Positions 24,457 to 32,802 of a DNA stretch of 62,345 nucleotides are shown here, one piece after another. Positions within the stretch are counted from its first letter, which is position 1; every line of letters begins with the position of its first letter. The translations under genes and the position numbers were made by a program. The stretch spans positions 1 to 62,345 of the forward strand of contig CAMFBN010000010.1 in assembly GCA_945948535.1 (NCBI GenBank). The letters run 5' to 3'. The DNA is from an uncultured Clostridia bacterium (lineage in GTDB: Bacteria; Bacillota; Clostridia; Oscillospirales; Oscillospiraceae). The notes below the pieces were generated by a model. That model made no database searches. It worked only from the letters and a program-made list of their open reading frames with translations, and was not told the DNA's origin.

Positions 24457-25569
24457 TTATTTCATCTCAAAGGAAACGACCTCTCCGGTGTCATTGTTCA
24501 GGACGATCACCGCGTCCGCTGCCCGGGTCATGACGCCGTCGTCTGCCACAGCCTTGGCCTTGGACTTGGACAGGCCCCGGATGTCCTCCAGATTCTTGTC
24601 ATAGCTCTGAAGTGCGCTGTCGTCCACTACATACACCGCTACGTTGTAGGTGGTGGTATCGCCGAGGAACTTCTTGTAGGCGCTCTCCACGGTGGTCACC
24701 AGAACCGCATCGTCATACGTATCAGACTGGTCCTGCACGACATCGATCATATGGGTATTGATTTCATACCGCTCCTGGGCGGTATAGCTGCCGGAAATGG
24801 AGTTGTGGTCATAATAGTAGGCCAGGTAGCCGACCACACAGCTCACGCCAACGGCGAACAGAACCAGCAGCAGAATCAGGTGCTTTTTGTCAAATTTCAG
24901 CTCGTCCGCCCTGTGGGACTTCTTCCTCTCCGGCTCTGCCACCTGAGTGCTGTCGCTGGGTGCCACATAGGTCAGCTTCAGCCGGCGGGTCACGGGAATC
25001 ACCACGCTGAGGAACAGCGTCAGCAGGAAGGACTCAATGGGGAACAGGCACAGGTTCTTGATAACAGCGGGCAGAATCATGAAGGCGTAGGACTTGCCCA
25101 GAATCGCCGCGTAGTACCACATGGACACGAAGGAATTCAGAATAATATTCACAAACAGGTCCATGGAGAACCGGGCCAGAATCACCCGGGTCACCGTCAC
25201 CTTCGCCCGGTAGAAGAACAGGGCGAACAGCACGCTGCCGGCCACCTCCACGAACATATACGGCAGGAAATACACGCCGCCCTGAGGGAACAGCAAAAAG
25301 CCCAGCAGGTCCGAAACGCAGGCAGCCAGCGCCGCCACCACCGGCCCGAAGATCATGGCGCCCATGGCGTTGATGAGGGGCGCGCCCACGTTGATGTTCA
25401 GGTTGGGCGCCAGAGGGATCACCGTCCACTTCATACTCACCCGCAGAGCGATCATCAGGGCGGCGATGACCAGCATTTTGGTGTCCTTCAGCTCCATGGC
25501 GGCGTCGCGCCAATAGGATTTGGAGAAGGGATGGGGATACAGGGTTGTGCTTTTTTGAATTTTTTGCAT
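24457..25569 (-). CDS. folT: Folate-type ECF transporter S component with extra C-terminal domain
   Basis: A 370-residue membrane protein. Residues about 25-200 have the hydrophobic pattern of an ECF substrate-binding subunit (AALMIALRVSMKW, FGPVVAALAACVSDLLGFLLFP), which captures a vitamin outside and works with the shared EcfAA'T module. Folate is inferred from the tetrahydrofolate riboswitch directly upstream. Unusually, a charged linker (about 203-228) leads to another membrane helix (about 230-252) and about 115 further residues, probably extracellular; typical FolT proteins stop at about 170-200 residues. SD AAGGAGG precedes the ATG. Confidence 0.82.
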   Translation of the reverse strand: MQKIQKSTTLYPHPFSKSYWRDAAMELKDTKMLVIAALMIALRVSMKWTVIPLAPNLNINVGAPLINAMGAMIFGPVVAALAACVSDLLGFLLFPQGGVYFLPYMFVEVAGSVLFALFFYRAKVTVTRVILARFSMDLFVNIILNSFVSMWYYAAILGKSYAFMILPAVIKNLCLFPIESFLLTLFLSVVIPVTRRLKLTYVAPSDSTQVAEPERKKSHRADELKFDKKHLILLLVLFAVGVSCVVGYLAYYYDHNSISGSYTAQERYEINTHMIDVVQDQSDTYDDAVLVTTVESAYKKFLGDTTTYNVAVYVVDDSALQSYDKNLEDIRGLSKSKAKAVADDGVMTRAADAVIVLNNDTGEVVSFEMK

Positions 25570-25629
25570 AAAAATGCCTCCTTTTTTGCAGCAACAGGCG
25601 ACAGCTGCCCCGACGGCCCCAAGAAACGC

Positions 25630-25662
25630 ACAAACCCCGGCGGAAAACCGCCGGGGAGCTGT
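25630..25662 (-). terminator. Riboswitch expression-platform hairpin
   Basis: On the minus strand AGCTCCCCGGCGG, loop, CCGCCGGGGTTTGTGCG. It lies between the riboswitch and folT, as expected of a ligand-controlled terminator, though the U-run is short. Confidence 0.6.
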
Positions 25663-25756
25663 ACAGACTTTGGATGACCCGTGGGGAATAGGCAGCAGAA
25701 ATCTTACCCATTGCCCGACCGAGTATCGTTGCTACATAAAGGAGGGTAGTCCCATA

Positions 25757-25857
25757 TGGGCAGCGGGTGCGGTGATCCCATCGTGGAAAAGTCCTTCGTC
25801 CTCCGGGCAAACTCCCCGTCCCGGTGGCACTTGACGCGGGATCTCCTACTCTGTTCA
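25757..25857 (-). promoter_or_regulatory. Tetrahydrofolate (THF-I) riboswitch upstream of folT
   Basis: Read on the minus strand this matches the conserved parts of class I THF riboswitches in order: AGAGTAG, CCCGCGTCAAGTGCC, a central stem, GGACGAAGG and GGGATCACCGCACCCGCTG. The last block can pair back as the family requires. About 190 nt separate it from the folT start, with a terminator-like hairpin between. The pairing of a THF aptamer with a folate transporter gene is a known arrangement in Clostridia. Confidence 0.85.
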
Positions 25858-26038
25858 CGCAACACTATACACGATTTTCTTGGAAATGTAAACAGGTTTT
25901 TTCCATTATTTTCTCCCGTAGGGAATCTTCGTGCAAAAAAAGTCGCAAGGTTTCCATAAAATCAGGTTCCCTTTCGCTGTATTTCCCGCTTGCGCTGACC
26001 TAAAATGGTGCTATCAATCTGACAAGGAGGACGGCTCA

Positions 26039-26821
26039 ATGCAGTGCCAGAAACTGAAAACCTACATGGAAACCGGTCGGGTGGTTTTCCTGCCGGCTCA
26101 GGCCATCCAGCCCAATCCGGCCCAGCCCCGGAAGGTTTTTGCCCCCGGGGCCCTGGACGAGCTGGCGGAGTCCATCCGGCAGCACGGTATTTTGCAGCCG
26201 TTGTCCGTCCGCCGGCGGGATAACGTCTACGAGCTGATCTCCGGGGAGCGGCGGCTGCGGGCGGCCCAGCTGGCCGGGGTCACGGACATCCCCTGCATCT
26301 TAATGCGCATGGACGATCTGGAATCGGGTATGGCGGCGCTGGTGGAAAATTTGCAGCGGCAGGATCTGGACTTCATCGAGGAGGCCCAAGGCATCCGGTG
26401 CCTGCTTGACCGGTTCGACATGAGTCAGGAACAGGCGGCGAGGCTTCTGGGAAAGAGCCAGAGCAGCGTTGCCAACAAGCTGCGGCTGCTGCGCCACTCC
26501 CCGGCGGTGCTGGAGGCCCTGCGCTCCGCCGGCCTGACGGAACGCCACGCCCGGGCGCTGCTGCGGCTGCCCGACGAGGCATCCGTGCTGGCAGCGATTC
26601 AGGAGATCGTCCGGCAGAACATGAGCGTGGCCCGGACGGAGCGGTATATCGAAAGCCTGCTCAGCACCACCACCGCGAAAAAGAACCGCACCAGCGTGGG
26701 GGCGTTCCTCAACAATCTGACCCAGAATCTGCAAAAAATTCAGCTGTCCGGCATCCCGGCGGTATCCGAACGCCGGGAGACAGACAGCCAGATTGTGTTG
26801 ACCATTACGATTCCAAAATGA
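26039..26821 (+). CDS. ParB/Noc-family DNA-binding protein
   Basis: A 260-residue protein with an N-terminal ParB domain (IQPNPAQPRKVF, SIRQHGILQP, ELISGERRLRAAQLAG with the GERRxRA CTP-binding box) and a helix-turn-helix with partner helices (about residues 120-190: SQEQAARLLGKSQSSVANKL). ParB binds parS sites near the origin to segregate chromosomes; Noc is a paralogue that blocks division over the nucleoid. I cannot decide between them, and no parA neighbour is present. ATG at 26039 follows AAGGAGG by 8 nt. rsmG and remB lie in the same window, both often near the origin. Confidence 0.85.
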   Translation: MQCQKLKTYMETGRVVFLPAQAIQPNPAQPRKVFAPGALDELAESIRQHGILQPLSVRRRDNVYELISGERRLRAAQLAGVTDIPCILMRMDDLESGMAALVENLQRQDLDFIEEAQGIRCLLDRFDMSQEQAARLLGKSQSSVANKLRLLRHSPAVLEALRSAGLTERHARALLRLPDEASVLAAIQEIVRQNMSVARTERYIESLLSTTTAKKNRTSVGAFLNNLTQNLQKIQLSGIPAVSERRETDSQIVLTITIPK

Positions 26822-26849
26822 AAAGGCGCCGGGCTTCCAGCACTTTTTC

Positions 26850-27383
26850 TCAATATAACAGCAGGGAAATCCATGTGACCATATTGGAGCCGAACTGGAA
26901 GTCCAGCCCCAGTTTTTCCAGAATGGGCACCACATTGATGCCGTGGCTCTCCACACAGGGGTGCATCTTCTCCGGGAACCGGCAGGGCTGGTTGTCCACA
27001 ATGGCGCAGCGGTCGCAGATGGCGCAGGCCTGGGTGGACAGAATGTAGGGCTTCTCCCCCTGCTCCTTCAGGAGCGCCGCCACCTGCTCCGTCAGAGCCT
27101 CATGGGCCGGGCGAGTGGCAAGAGTATCGTCAATATCCGCGATGTCCGCCACCTCGGCGATGGAGGAGATCAGCAGGCAGTTATGGTAAACCTTGCACCT
27201 TGCCTGACATTCCGCCACGGTGCCCACGCCGGGGGGGCAGGCCCAGGTGGTGCCGTACTTGGGGCACTCGTGCTGGCAGATCCAGCGGACACGTTCGGAA
27301 AATTCCAGTTCCTTTGGGTCGACAAAATCGTAGATGTACAGCGGCAGCTCCGCCAGTTTTTCTTCCAGAAGTTCCCTGTTCAC
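26850..27383 (-). CDS. DUF2284 cysteine-rich metal-binding protein
   Basis: A 177-residue protein of the DUF2284 type, with clustered cysteines: CQHECPKYGTTWACPPG, CQARCKVYHNC, then TQACAICDRCAI and CRFPEKMHPCVE. The pattern suggests iron-sulfur or other metal binding, but no enzyme activity is known to me. The start is GTG at 27383 (MNRELLEEKL), with GGAGG 6 nt upstream. It is a single gene, with an inverted repeat about 80 nt upstream. Confidence 0.8.
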   Translation of the reverse strand: MNRELLEEKLAELPLYIYDFVDPKELEFSERVRWICQHECPKYGTTWACPPGVGTVAECQARCKVYHNCLLISSIAEVADIADIDDTLATRPAHEALTEQVAALLKEQGEKPYILSTQACAICDRCAIVDNQPCRFPEKMHPCVESHGINVVPILEKLGLDFQFGSNMVTWISLLLY

Positions 27384-27710
27384 GTAAATTCCTCCAAAAT
27401 TTCTCGCAGCACTTCGCCAAATCCCCGAAGGTCGGCGCAAGCTCCCCTTGCCACAAAGAGCGCTCCGGTATGATTGATGAAAGTATATCATACCGGAGCG
27501 CATTTTACTACGTTTTCTTTTCTATTTCGCTATCTTTCTCTATGGCAATCATCAGATTACATATCCGAGAGAGCGCCGACATGATCAGATGAACTTGTCT
27601 GGGACAGGGGCGCCTGCGTCCGGCTGGCAAACGAATGAAATCCCACGGAGGATACGGAGCTTGTGGAAAACGCCTTAATTCGTTCCTTCAGGATGATTTC
27701 ATGGACTCCC
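27384..27710. other. Intergenic region with a perfect 14-bp inverted repeat
   Basis: No gene seen. The repeat GCGCTCCGGTATGA ... TCATACCGGAGCGC (about 27460-27501) surrounds the minus-strand TATACT that could be the -10 of the DUF2284 gene. On the plus strand it is followed by ATTTTAC, so it may be an operator or a weak terminator. Confidence 0.4.
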
Positions 27711-28796
27711 TCAGCGCTTAATGTCATAATTCATGTTCATCAGATTACGGATGCTGTCCACATCATCGGTAATATTGCCGTCACCATGGATGGTGTGCTT
27801 GATAACGCTGGAGGCCACCGCGAAATTGATCATATCCATGGGCTTGTAGCCATTCATGTAGGCGTAAATCAGTCCGCTGGCAAAGGCGTCCCCGCCGCCT
27901 ACACGATCCAGAATATTGAACGTAAACTGCTTACTTTCAAAGGTGTGGCCATTGTACCACATAAACGCTTTCAGACTGTTTTCGCTGCCGGAATGGGCCG
28001 TGCGGACATGACGTGCAATACACTTCAGGTTGGGATACCGCGCCACAAACGCATGGAACACTTCATTCTGTGCTTCATAGCTGGGATTCATGGGCAGACC
28101 ATCTTTCTTATCTCCCTTGCTGTGATCGGCTTCGTCTTTCCACAGATGGTAGGGTTCAATTCCGAAAAGAACATCAATGTAAGGCAGACACAGGGTGCAG
28201 TAGTCTCTGGCCTCTTCCCAGCTCCACAGAAGGCTGCGGAAATTGCCGTCAAAGCTGACAGTCAGACCTTTTTCTTTTGCAGAGCGCATCAGTTGGAGAA
28301 TAAAATCCGCGCAGCTTTTGCTGAGCGCCGGGGTAATGCCGCTGAGATGAAGCCAGTCAAAGCCTTCCAGCAAAGCGTCCACATCGACCTTTGAGAAGTC
28401 GTACTCCGTGATGGCACTGTTCTTTCGGTCATAGGTCACCTTGCTGGGACGGACACCGTAGCCGGTTTCCAGATAGTAGGTTCCCAGCCGGTGGGTAGGG
28501 GTTTCTTCCGGAGTGGACAGCACCACAGGGGTGCAGTGCACATCATTGCTGCGAAGCATACGGATGGCACTTTTTCCCAAAGAATTATTGGGCACCACAC
28601 TGAAGAAGGTGCTGTCCACCCCAAGGTTCGCCAGAGCCAGGGCGATATTTGCCTCGCTGCCGCCGTAACCAGCTTCAAAACTGTTGGCTACGCGGATCTT
28701 GCCGTAATTGGGGGGCGTCAGGCGAAGCATGATTTCACCAAAAGTGATAAATTTCTGACCTTCGGTAATTCCTGTAATGGGATTGTGATGTTCCAT
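27711..28796 (-). CDS. kdgK: 2-keto-3-deoxygluconate kinase (PfkB family)
   Basis: A 361-residue ribokinase-fold sugar kinase. N-terminal ITFGEIMLRLTPP, the substrate region YGGSEANIALALANLG, and the C-terminal anion hole with catalytic Asp in NILDRVGGGDAFASGLIY identify the 2-dehydro-3-deoxygluconokinase branch. It makes KDPG for the Entner-Doudoroff aldolase in hexuronate or pectin breakdown. ATG at 28796 (MEHHNP) has GAGGTG 5 nt upstream. It lies downstream of a fragment of another KDG kinase and of a DUF1537 acid-sugar kinase, all on the same strand. Confidence 0.85.
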   Translation of the reverse strand: MEHHNPITGITEGQKFITFGEIMLRLTPPNYGKIRVANSFEAGYGGSEANIALALANLGVDSTFFSVVPNNSLGKSAIRMLRSNDVHCTPVVLSTPEETPTHRLGTYYLETGYGVRPSKVTYDRKNSAITEYDFSKVDVDALLEGFDWLHLSGITPALSKSCADFILQLMRSAKEKGLTVSFDGNFRSLLWSWEEARDYCTLCLPYIDVLFGIEPYHLWKDEADHSKGDKKDGLPMNPSYEAQNEVFHAFVARYPNLKCIARHVRTAHSGSENSLKAFMWYNGHTFESKQFTFNILDRVGGGDAFASGLIYAYMNGYKPMDMINFAVASSVIKHTIHGDGNITDDVDSIRNLMNMNYDIKR

Positions 28797-28891
28797 AAGA
28801 CACCTCATACATAATGTGAGTCAGGCAGAGGGACGCAGCTGTCTGTCATACTGTGTCCCCCTGCCTGTAAGGAAGGAAGTAGGTATCGTTG

Positions 28892-29219
28892 TTATCTCTG
28901 GATTCTGCCGGAGCCGTCGCCGCCTGCCAGCTTTTCCACCTCTGCTACAGTAACCATGTTGTAGTCGCCCTCGATGGAGTGCTTCAGAGCGGATGCTGCA
29001 ACCGCGAACTCTACAGCCGCCTGGGTGTCCTTGCCGGACAGCAGGCTGTAAATCAGGCCGCCGCCGAAGCTGTCGCCGCCGCCAACCCGGTCGATGATGT
29101 GCAGGTCGTACTTTTTGGAGAAGCAATACTCATCCTTTGCGACATTGTACAGCATGGCGCTCCAGCCGTTGTCGAAAGCGGAGTGGGATTCCCGCAGGTT
29201 TCTTTGGGAAAACCACTCG
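28892..29219 (-). pseudogene. C-terminal fragment of a second KDG kinase
   Basis: An open frame begins without a start at about 29219 with [20 protein letters not shown] and keeps the catalytic block [17 protein letters not shown] and the C terminus. The N-terminal two thirds are missing. The break lies at the edge of AATTGTCAATTG-type repeat DNA (29220-29298), so loss probably accompanied element insertion or a deletion beside it. It is a paralogue of the intact gene at 27711, with different residues through the shared region. Confidence 0.75.
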
Positions 29220-29261
29220 TATTTCGTGTTTGTAGTCTATTTCATTCATCCCGAAGGGATA

Positions 29262-29298
29262 CCACAATTGTCAATTGTTCATTGTCAATTGTCAATTA
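29262..29298. repeat. AATTGTCAATTG-type repeat (short copy)
   Basis: GATACCACAATTGTCAATTG followed by TTCATTGTCAATTGTCAATTA. The same sequence forms both arms of the longer element at 48515-48640. Confidence 0.7.
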
Positions 29299-29362
29299 AA
29301 TTCCACGTTCGCTGACTCAACCCGATAAGCATTTATTTCTTTACTGTATTGGAACCCGAAGG

Positions 29363-30622
29363 TTATGCTCTGTTCAGGGCGGCAGCCAGCTCGGTCAGCA
29401 GGTTTTCCGCGCCGAAGCCGCCGGATTTGGAGATGACGTAGCGGGTAATGCCGTGGTAGGTGAACCGGGACAGCACCACGCCTGCGTCCATTTCCCCCAG
29501 CGGCTCAATTTCGTGAACCCCCATATAGTCCATACATTGCAGGAGCGTATCGCCGCCGGTAATCAGCAGGGTGCCCACCGCCTCGTGGGAGAAGAGCCGG
29601 CTGACCAGATACCCGATGGTGCCGGAAACGGCCCGGCGGATGTCCTGAATGTCCATGCCCAATTTTGCGGCGTAATCGGCGGTTTTCCGGTTGGCGCCGG
29701 GGTCGTTGGTGTCGAGAATCCGGTGGGGGTTTTCCTCCAGCATCCGGTAGAGCTTACCCAGCGTTTCCTCGCCCGCCGGGGTCTGCCAGTAGCCGCTGCT
29801 CAGCTTCTGCTCCGGTTCCAGCTGCTGGTGAAGGAAGCCCCTCTGCTCAGCATAGGCCACCTGCGCTACGGTGATGGGGTTGACGCTGCCGCAGATCACG
29901 GTGAAGTTTTCCCCCAGCGCCGGGATTGGCCGGGGCTTGCCGGTGCCCAGATTCAACAGTTCAGGCAGTACGGCGGCGAAGCCGGCGCAGCCCGCCAGAA
30001 TATGCAGCCTTCCCTCCTGCTTCAGCCGCTTACCGGTTTCCCGAAGATCCTCCACGCTGGAGGCATCGAACACCCAGATGCCGTCCGCTTCCGGCAGGGG
30101 CGTGCCTGCGGTCAGCGGAGGGCAGCTGACCGCAGGCAGCCCGGTCTGCTGCGCGATGAGGGCGCAGACATCGGAGCGGGTCACCGGTTCGAAGGGGTCC
30201 CGGCCGAACACGCTGTCGGCCACCGGTACGCCCTGAATATAGTGAATGCCGTTTACTGTATTTCGCGCCATCTGGGGGAAGGCCGGCAGGAACGGCAGCT
30301 GGCTTTCGCCGGATGCTTTCAGCATCGCTGCCAGTTCCGCGCCGACATTGCCCCGGAGTGCGGAGTCCGTTTTTTTATAGAGGAAGGGGATACCCAATTC
30401 GACTGCCTGTGTTGTGTAGGCTCCTACAATACCGGAAGCCTCCCCGGAGGTCAGGTGCCGGGTCTCGGCATCCACCACCAGAACCTCACAGGTTCCGGCG
30501 TAGGCGTCCAGAGAAACGTTCTGACCGGTAATCACTCTGGTCACCGCGCCGGTGGAGGCGAACTGAACGCCGGTGTCCAGCGCGCCGGTGAAGTCGTCCG
30601 CAAGGATCAGCAGCTGCGTCAT
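29363..30622 (-). CDS. Four-carbon acid sugar kinase family protein (DUF1537)
   Basis: A 419-residue protein of the OtnK/DtnK-type kinase family. The N-terminal domain has LLILADDFTGALDTGVQFA and YKKTDSALRGN; the C-terminal nucleotide domain has VICGSVNPITVAQV and LLITGGDT. Family members phosphorylate 3-oxo-tetronate or threonate-type acids; the exact substrate is open. ATG at 30622 has AGGTG 6 nt upstream. It is divergent from the PrpR-like regulator, a common arrangement for this family, and is followed by the KDG kinase fragment and kdgK. Confidence 0.85.
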   Translation of the reverse strand: MTQLLILADDFTGALDTGVQFASTGAVTRVITGQNVSLDAYAGTCEVLVVDAETRHLTSGEASGIVGAYTTQAVELGIPFLYKKTDSALRGNVGAELAAMLKASGESQLPFLPAFPQMARNTVNGIHYIQGVPVADSVFGRDPFEPVTRSDVCALIAQQTGLPAVSCPPLTAGTPLPEADGIWVFDASSVEDLRETGKRLKQEGRLHILAGCAGFAAVLPELLNLGTGKPRPIPALGENFTVICGSVNPITVAQVAYAEQRGFLHQQLEPEQKLSSGYWQTPAGEETLGKLYRMLEENPHRILDTNDPGANRKTADYAAKLGMDIQDIRRAVSGTIGYLVSRLFSHEAVGTLLITGGDTLLQCMDYMGVHEIEPLGEMDAGVVLSRFTYHGITRYVISKSGGFGAENLLTELAAALNRA

Positions 30623-30764
30623 GGTTGTCACCTGTCTTTCTGTGTTATAGGTCTAACGTTACCTTCATTATATTGGAGACCCTATTTTTTTCCAGTCAAC
30701 ATCACGAAATTGTGCATCATTTTGAAACATTATAAGAATAAGAAAAAGATTATGTCGATATTGA

Positions 30765-30822
30765 GTTTCATATTGGAACTTATTTTTCTTATGCTCTGGA
30801 CAAAATAGTTTCAATATGGTAC
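30765..30822. promoter_or_regulatory. Paired inverted operator-like sites between kinase and regulator
   Basis: GTTTCATATTGGAAC (30765-30779) and, inverted, GTACCATATTGAAAC (30808-30822) fit one 15-bp consensus, GTWYCATATTGRAAC, with centres 43 bp apart. They lie 44-101 bp before the regulator start. A dimer binding both could loop the DNA. Confidence 0.5.
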
Positions 30823-30865
30823 GATTGTAAAAAACAGAAGTACGTTTTTGGTATAGGTGACGAAA

Positions 30866-32653
30866 ATGAAACAGGAACAGACACAGGTGCGGATTTTGGG
30901 GATTGCCCCCTATGAGGGGATGCAGGCAGCCATGGAGCGGGCGGCGGAAAACAGCGCCGCGCTTCATCTGGACGTGTATACCGGCGACCTGGAGGAAGGC
31001 GTCGCCATTGTCCGGGAGCATCAGGGGGAGGACTACGACTGCATTCTCTCCCGGGGCGGCACGGCGCGGCTGATCCAGCAGGTCACGGACATCCCGGTGG
31101 TAGAAATCCCGGTGTCCGTGTATGACGTGCTGCGAACCATGCGCCTGGCGGAAAACTATGTGGAGCGGTACGCCATCGTGGGCTTCCCAAACATCACGGA
31201 GACGGCGCATACCCTCTGCGATCTGCTGAAAAATCCGGTGAATATTGTGACCATCCACAGCGCGCAGGAAATCGGACCGGTGCTGTCGCGGCTGCAAACC
31301 GCCGGATACCGGATGGTCATCGGCGATATGGTCACCAATACCATGGCCCGGGAGCTGGGCATGAACGCCTTCCTGATTACCTCCGGCGTGGAGAGCCTGC
31401 ACACCGCTCTGGAGCAGGCGGCCTCCGTGGGCAGGAGCTTCCAGCGCCTGCGTCAGGAAAACCTGATCCTGACGAAGGTCCTTGGCGAGGAATCGGGGAG
31501 TATGCTGGTGCTCGATGAAAACGGGCAGGTGTATTTCCCCCAGGGCGCGGACCCGTCGCCGGAGCTTCTGATGCTGCTGCGGGGGAAGATTCCGGAGATT
31601 CCGCCCCACGGCACCCTCCAGTTTTACCACAACCGTTCCGGCACCCTGTACCGGGTCGTGGCCCAGCTGCTGAAAACCGGCGCCGGCGTCAACTACCTGT
31701 TCCACTACAGCGCCGCCCAGATTCCTCTGCGCTCCGGCAAAAGCGGACTGCGCTCCCTGAATAAAAACGAATGCGAGCACCTGTTTACCAACAGCTTTTA
31801 CTTCCTCAGCGGCGCGCTGGGAGAGCTGGAGCCGAAAATTCTGTCCATTGCCGCCACCCGCAAGCCGGTTATGATTATCGGAGAAACCGGCACCGGCAAG
31901 GAGCAGATCGCACTGCTGCTTTACCTGCGCAGTACGCTGAGCAACAGGCCCTATATCGTGGTAGACTGCGCCCAGGCCACCGATAAGGTGTGGGATTTCC
32001 TGCTGAACCACTACAATTCTCCCCTGAACGACAACGGCAACACCATTTTCTTCCAGAATTTTGAATCCGCGTCGGAAGCCCAGGCGTGGGATCTGCTGGC
32101 GTCGATTCAGGCCAGCGATCTGGCAGGAAGAAACCGGCTTCTTTTCTCCTGCACCTGCCCGGAGGGAGACAGGCTGCCGGATTCCGCGGAGAAGCTGGTT
32201 CAACAGCTGGCCTGCCTGATTCTGACGCTGCCCACGCTCCGCAGCCGTCAGGACGAGATTCCGTCGCTGGCAAGCCTGTATCTGGGGAACCTGAATCTGG
32301 AGCTGGGCAAGCAGATCTCCGGCTTTGACGCCCACGCCATCGAGCAGCTCCGCCGCTTTCCCTGGCCCGGCAACTACACCCAGTTCAAGCGGGTGATTCA
32401 GGAGCTGGCAACCGTGACGGATTCCTACTACATCCGCAACACGGACGTGGCGGAGATTCTCAGCCGGGAGCGGCGGCTGGCAGCGCCTGCCCGTCAGGAG
32501 GACAGTAAGCAACCGTCGCTGACCCTGAAGCAAATCATTCGTCAGGCGGTAGAGCAAGCGCTTCAGGACAACGGCGGGAATCAGACAGCCGCCGCCCGTC
32601 AGCTGGACATCGGGCGCACAACCCTGTGGCGCTATCTGAACAACGAAGCGTAA
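30866..32653 (+). CDS. PrpR-N / degenerate AAA+ / Fis-type regulator
   Basis: A 595-residue regulator. Residues 1 to about 190 are a PrpR-type sensor (VRILGIAPYEGMQ, DCILSRGGTARLIQ, IPVVEIPVSVYDVLR). Residues about 315-520 resemble a sigma-54 activator AAA+ domain with an intact Walker A (GETGTGKE, 339-346). However, no GAFTGA loop is present and the Walker B LFLDE is replaced by IFFQN (about 391-395). The C terminus is a Fis-type helix-turn-helix (GGNQTAAARQLDIGRTTLWR). It probably regulates the divergent kinase operon, not as a classic sigma-54 activator. ATG at 30866 has AGGTG 6 nt upstream. Confidence 0.85.
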   Translation: MKQEQTQVRILGIAPYEGMQAAMERAAENSAALHLDVYTGDLEEGVAIVREHQGEDYDCILSRGGTARLIQQVTDIPVVEIPVSVYDVLRTMRLAENYVERYAIVGFPNITETAHTLCDLLKNPVNIVTIHSAQEIGPVLSRLQTAGYRMVIGDMVTNTMARELGMNAFLITSGVESLHTALEQAASVGRSFQRLRQENLILTKVLGEESGSMLVLDENGQVYFPQGADPSPELLMLLRGKIPEIPPHGTLQFYHNRSGTLYRVVAQLLKTGAGVNYLFHYSAAQIPLRSGKSGLRSLNKNECEHLFTNSFYFLSGALGELEPKILSIAATRKPVMIIGETGTGKEQIALLLYLRSTLSNRPYIVVDCAQATDKVWDFLLNHYNSPLNDNGNTIFFQNFESASEAQAWDLLASIQASDLAGRNRLLFSCTCPEGDRLPDSAEKLVQQLACLILTLPTLRSRQDEIPSLASLYLGNLNLELGKQISGFDAHAIEQLRRFPWPGNYTQFKRVIQELATVTDSYYIRNTDVAEILSRERRLAAPARQEDSKQPSLTLKQIIRQAVEQALQDNGGNQTAAARQLDIGRTTLWRYLNNEA

Positions 32654-32657
32654 ACAA

Positions 32658-32688
32658 ACCCCGCCGGATTCCTCCGGCGGGGTTACCT
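32658..32688 (+). terminator. Intrinsic terminator after the PrpR-like regulator
   Basis: ACCCCGCCGGA, loop, TCCGGCGGGGTT then ACCTTGATTTT. Confidence 0.7.
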
Positions 32689-32691
32689 TGA

Positions 32692-32740
32692 TTTTACATA
32701 GATTTTACACAGGTTTTGCATAGATTCCATGGATTTTACA
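32692..32740 (+). promoter_or_regulatory. Pho-box-like 11-bp direct repeats before the phosphate symporter
   Basis: TTTTACA starts at 32692 and 32703, TTTTGCA at 32714, a weak TTCCATG at 32725 and another TTTTACA at 32734. The 11-bp phase of TTNACA-type half-sites is the pattern bound by PhoB/PhoP response regulators. Finding it 63 nt ahead of a Na/Pi transporter makes phosphate-starvation control likely. Confidence 0.6.
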
Positions 32741-32802
32741 AAGCGGCGGGATTATGATTGTCATAGAATCCGAAATTGCCATCTGTCTAAGGAGAAAAAA
32801 CT

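Noticed and set aside
30623..30865. Sigma-54 (-24/-12) promoter next to the PrpR-like regulator
   Set aside because: No TGGCAC-N5-TTGC match was seen. The closest, TGGTACGATTG, lacks the -12 element, and the regulator lacks GAFTGA.
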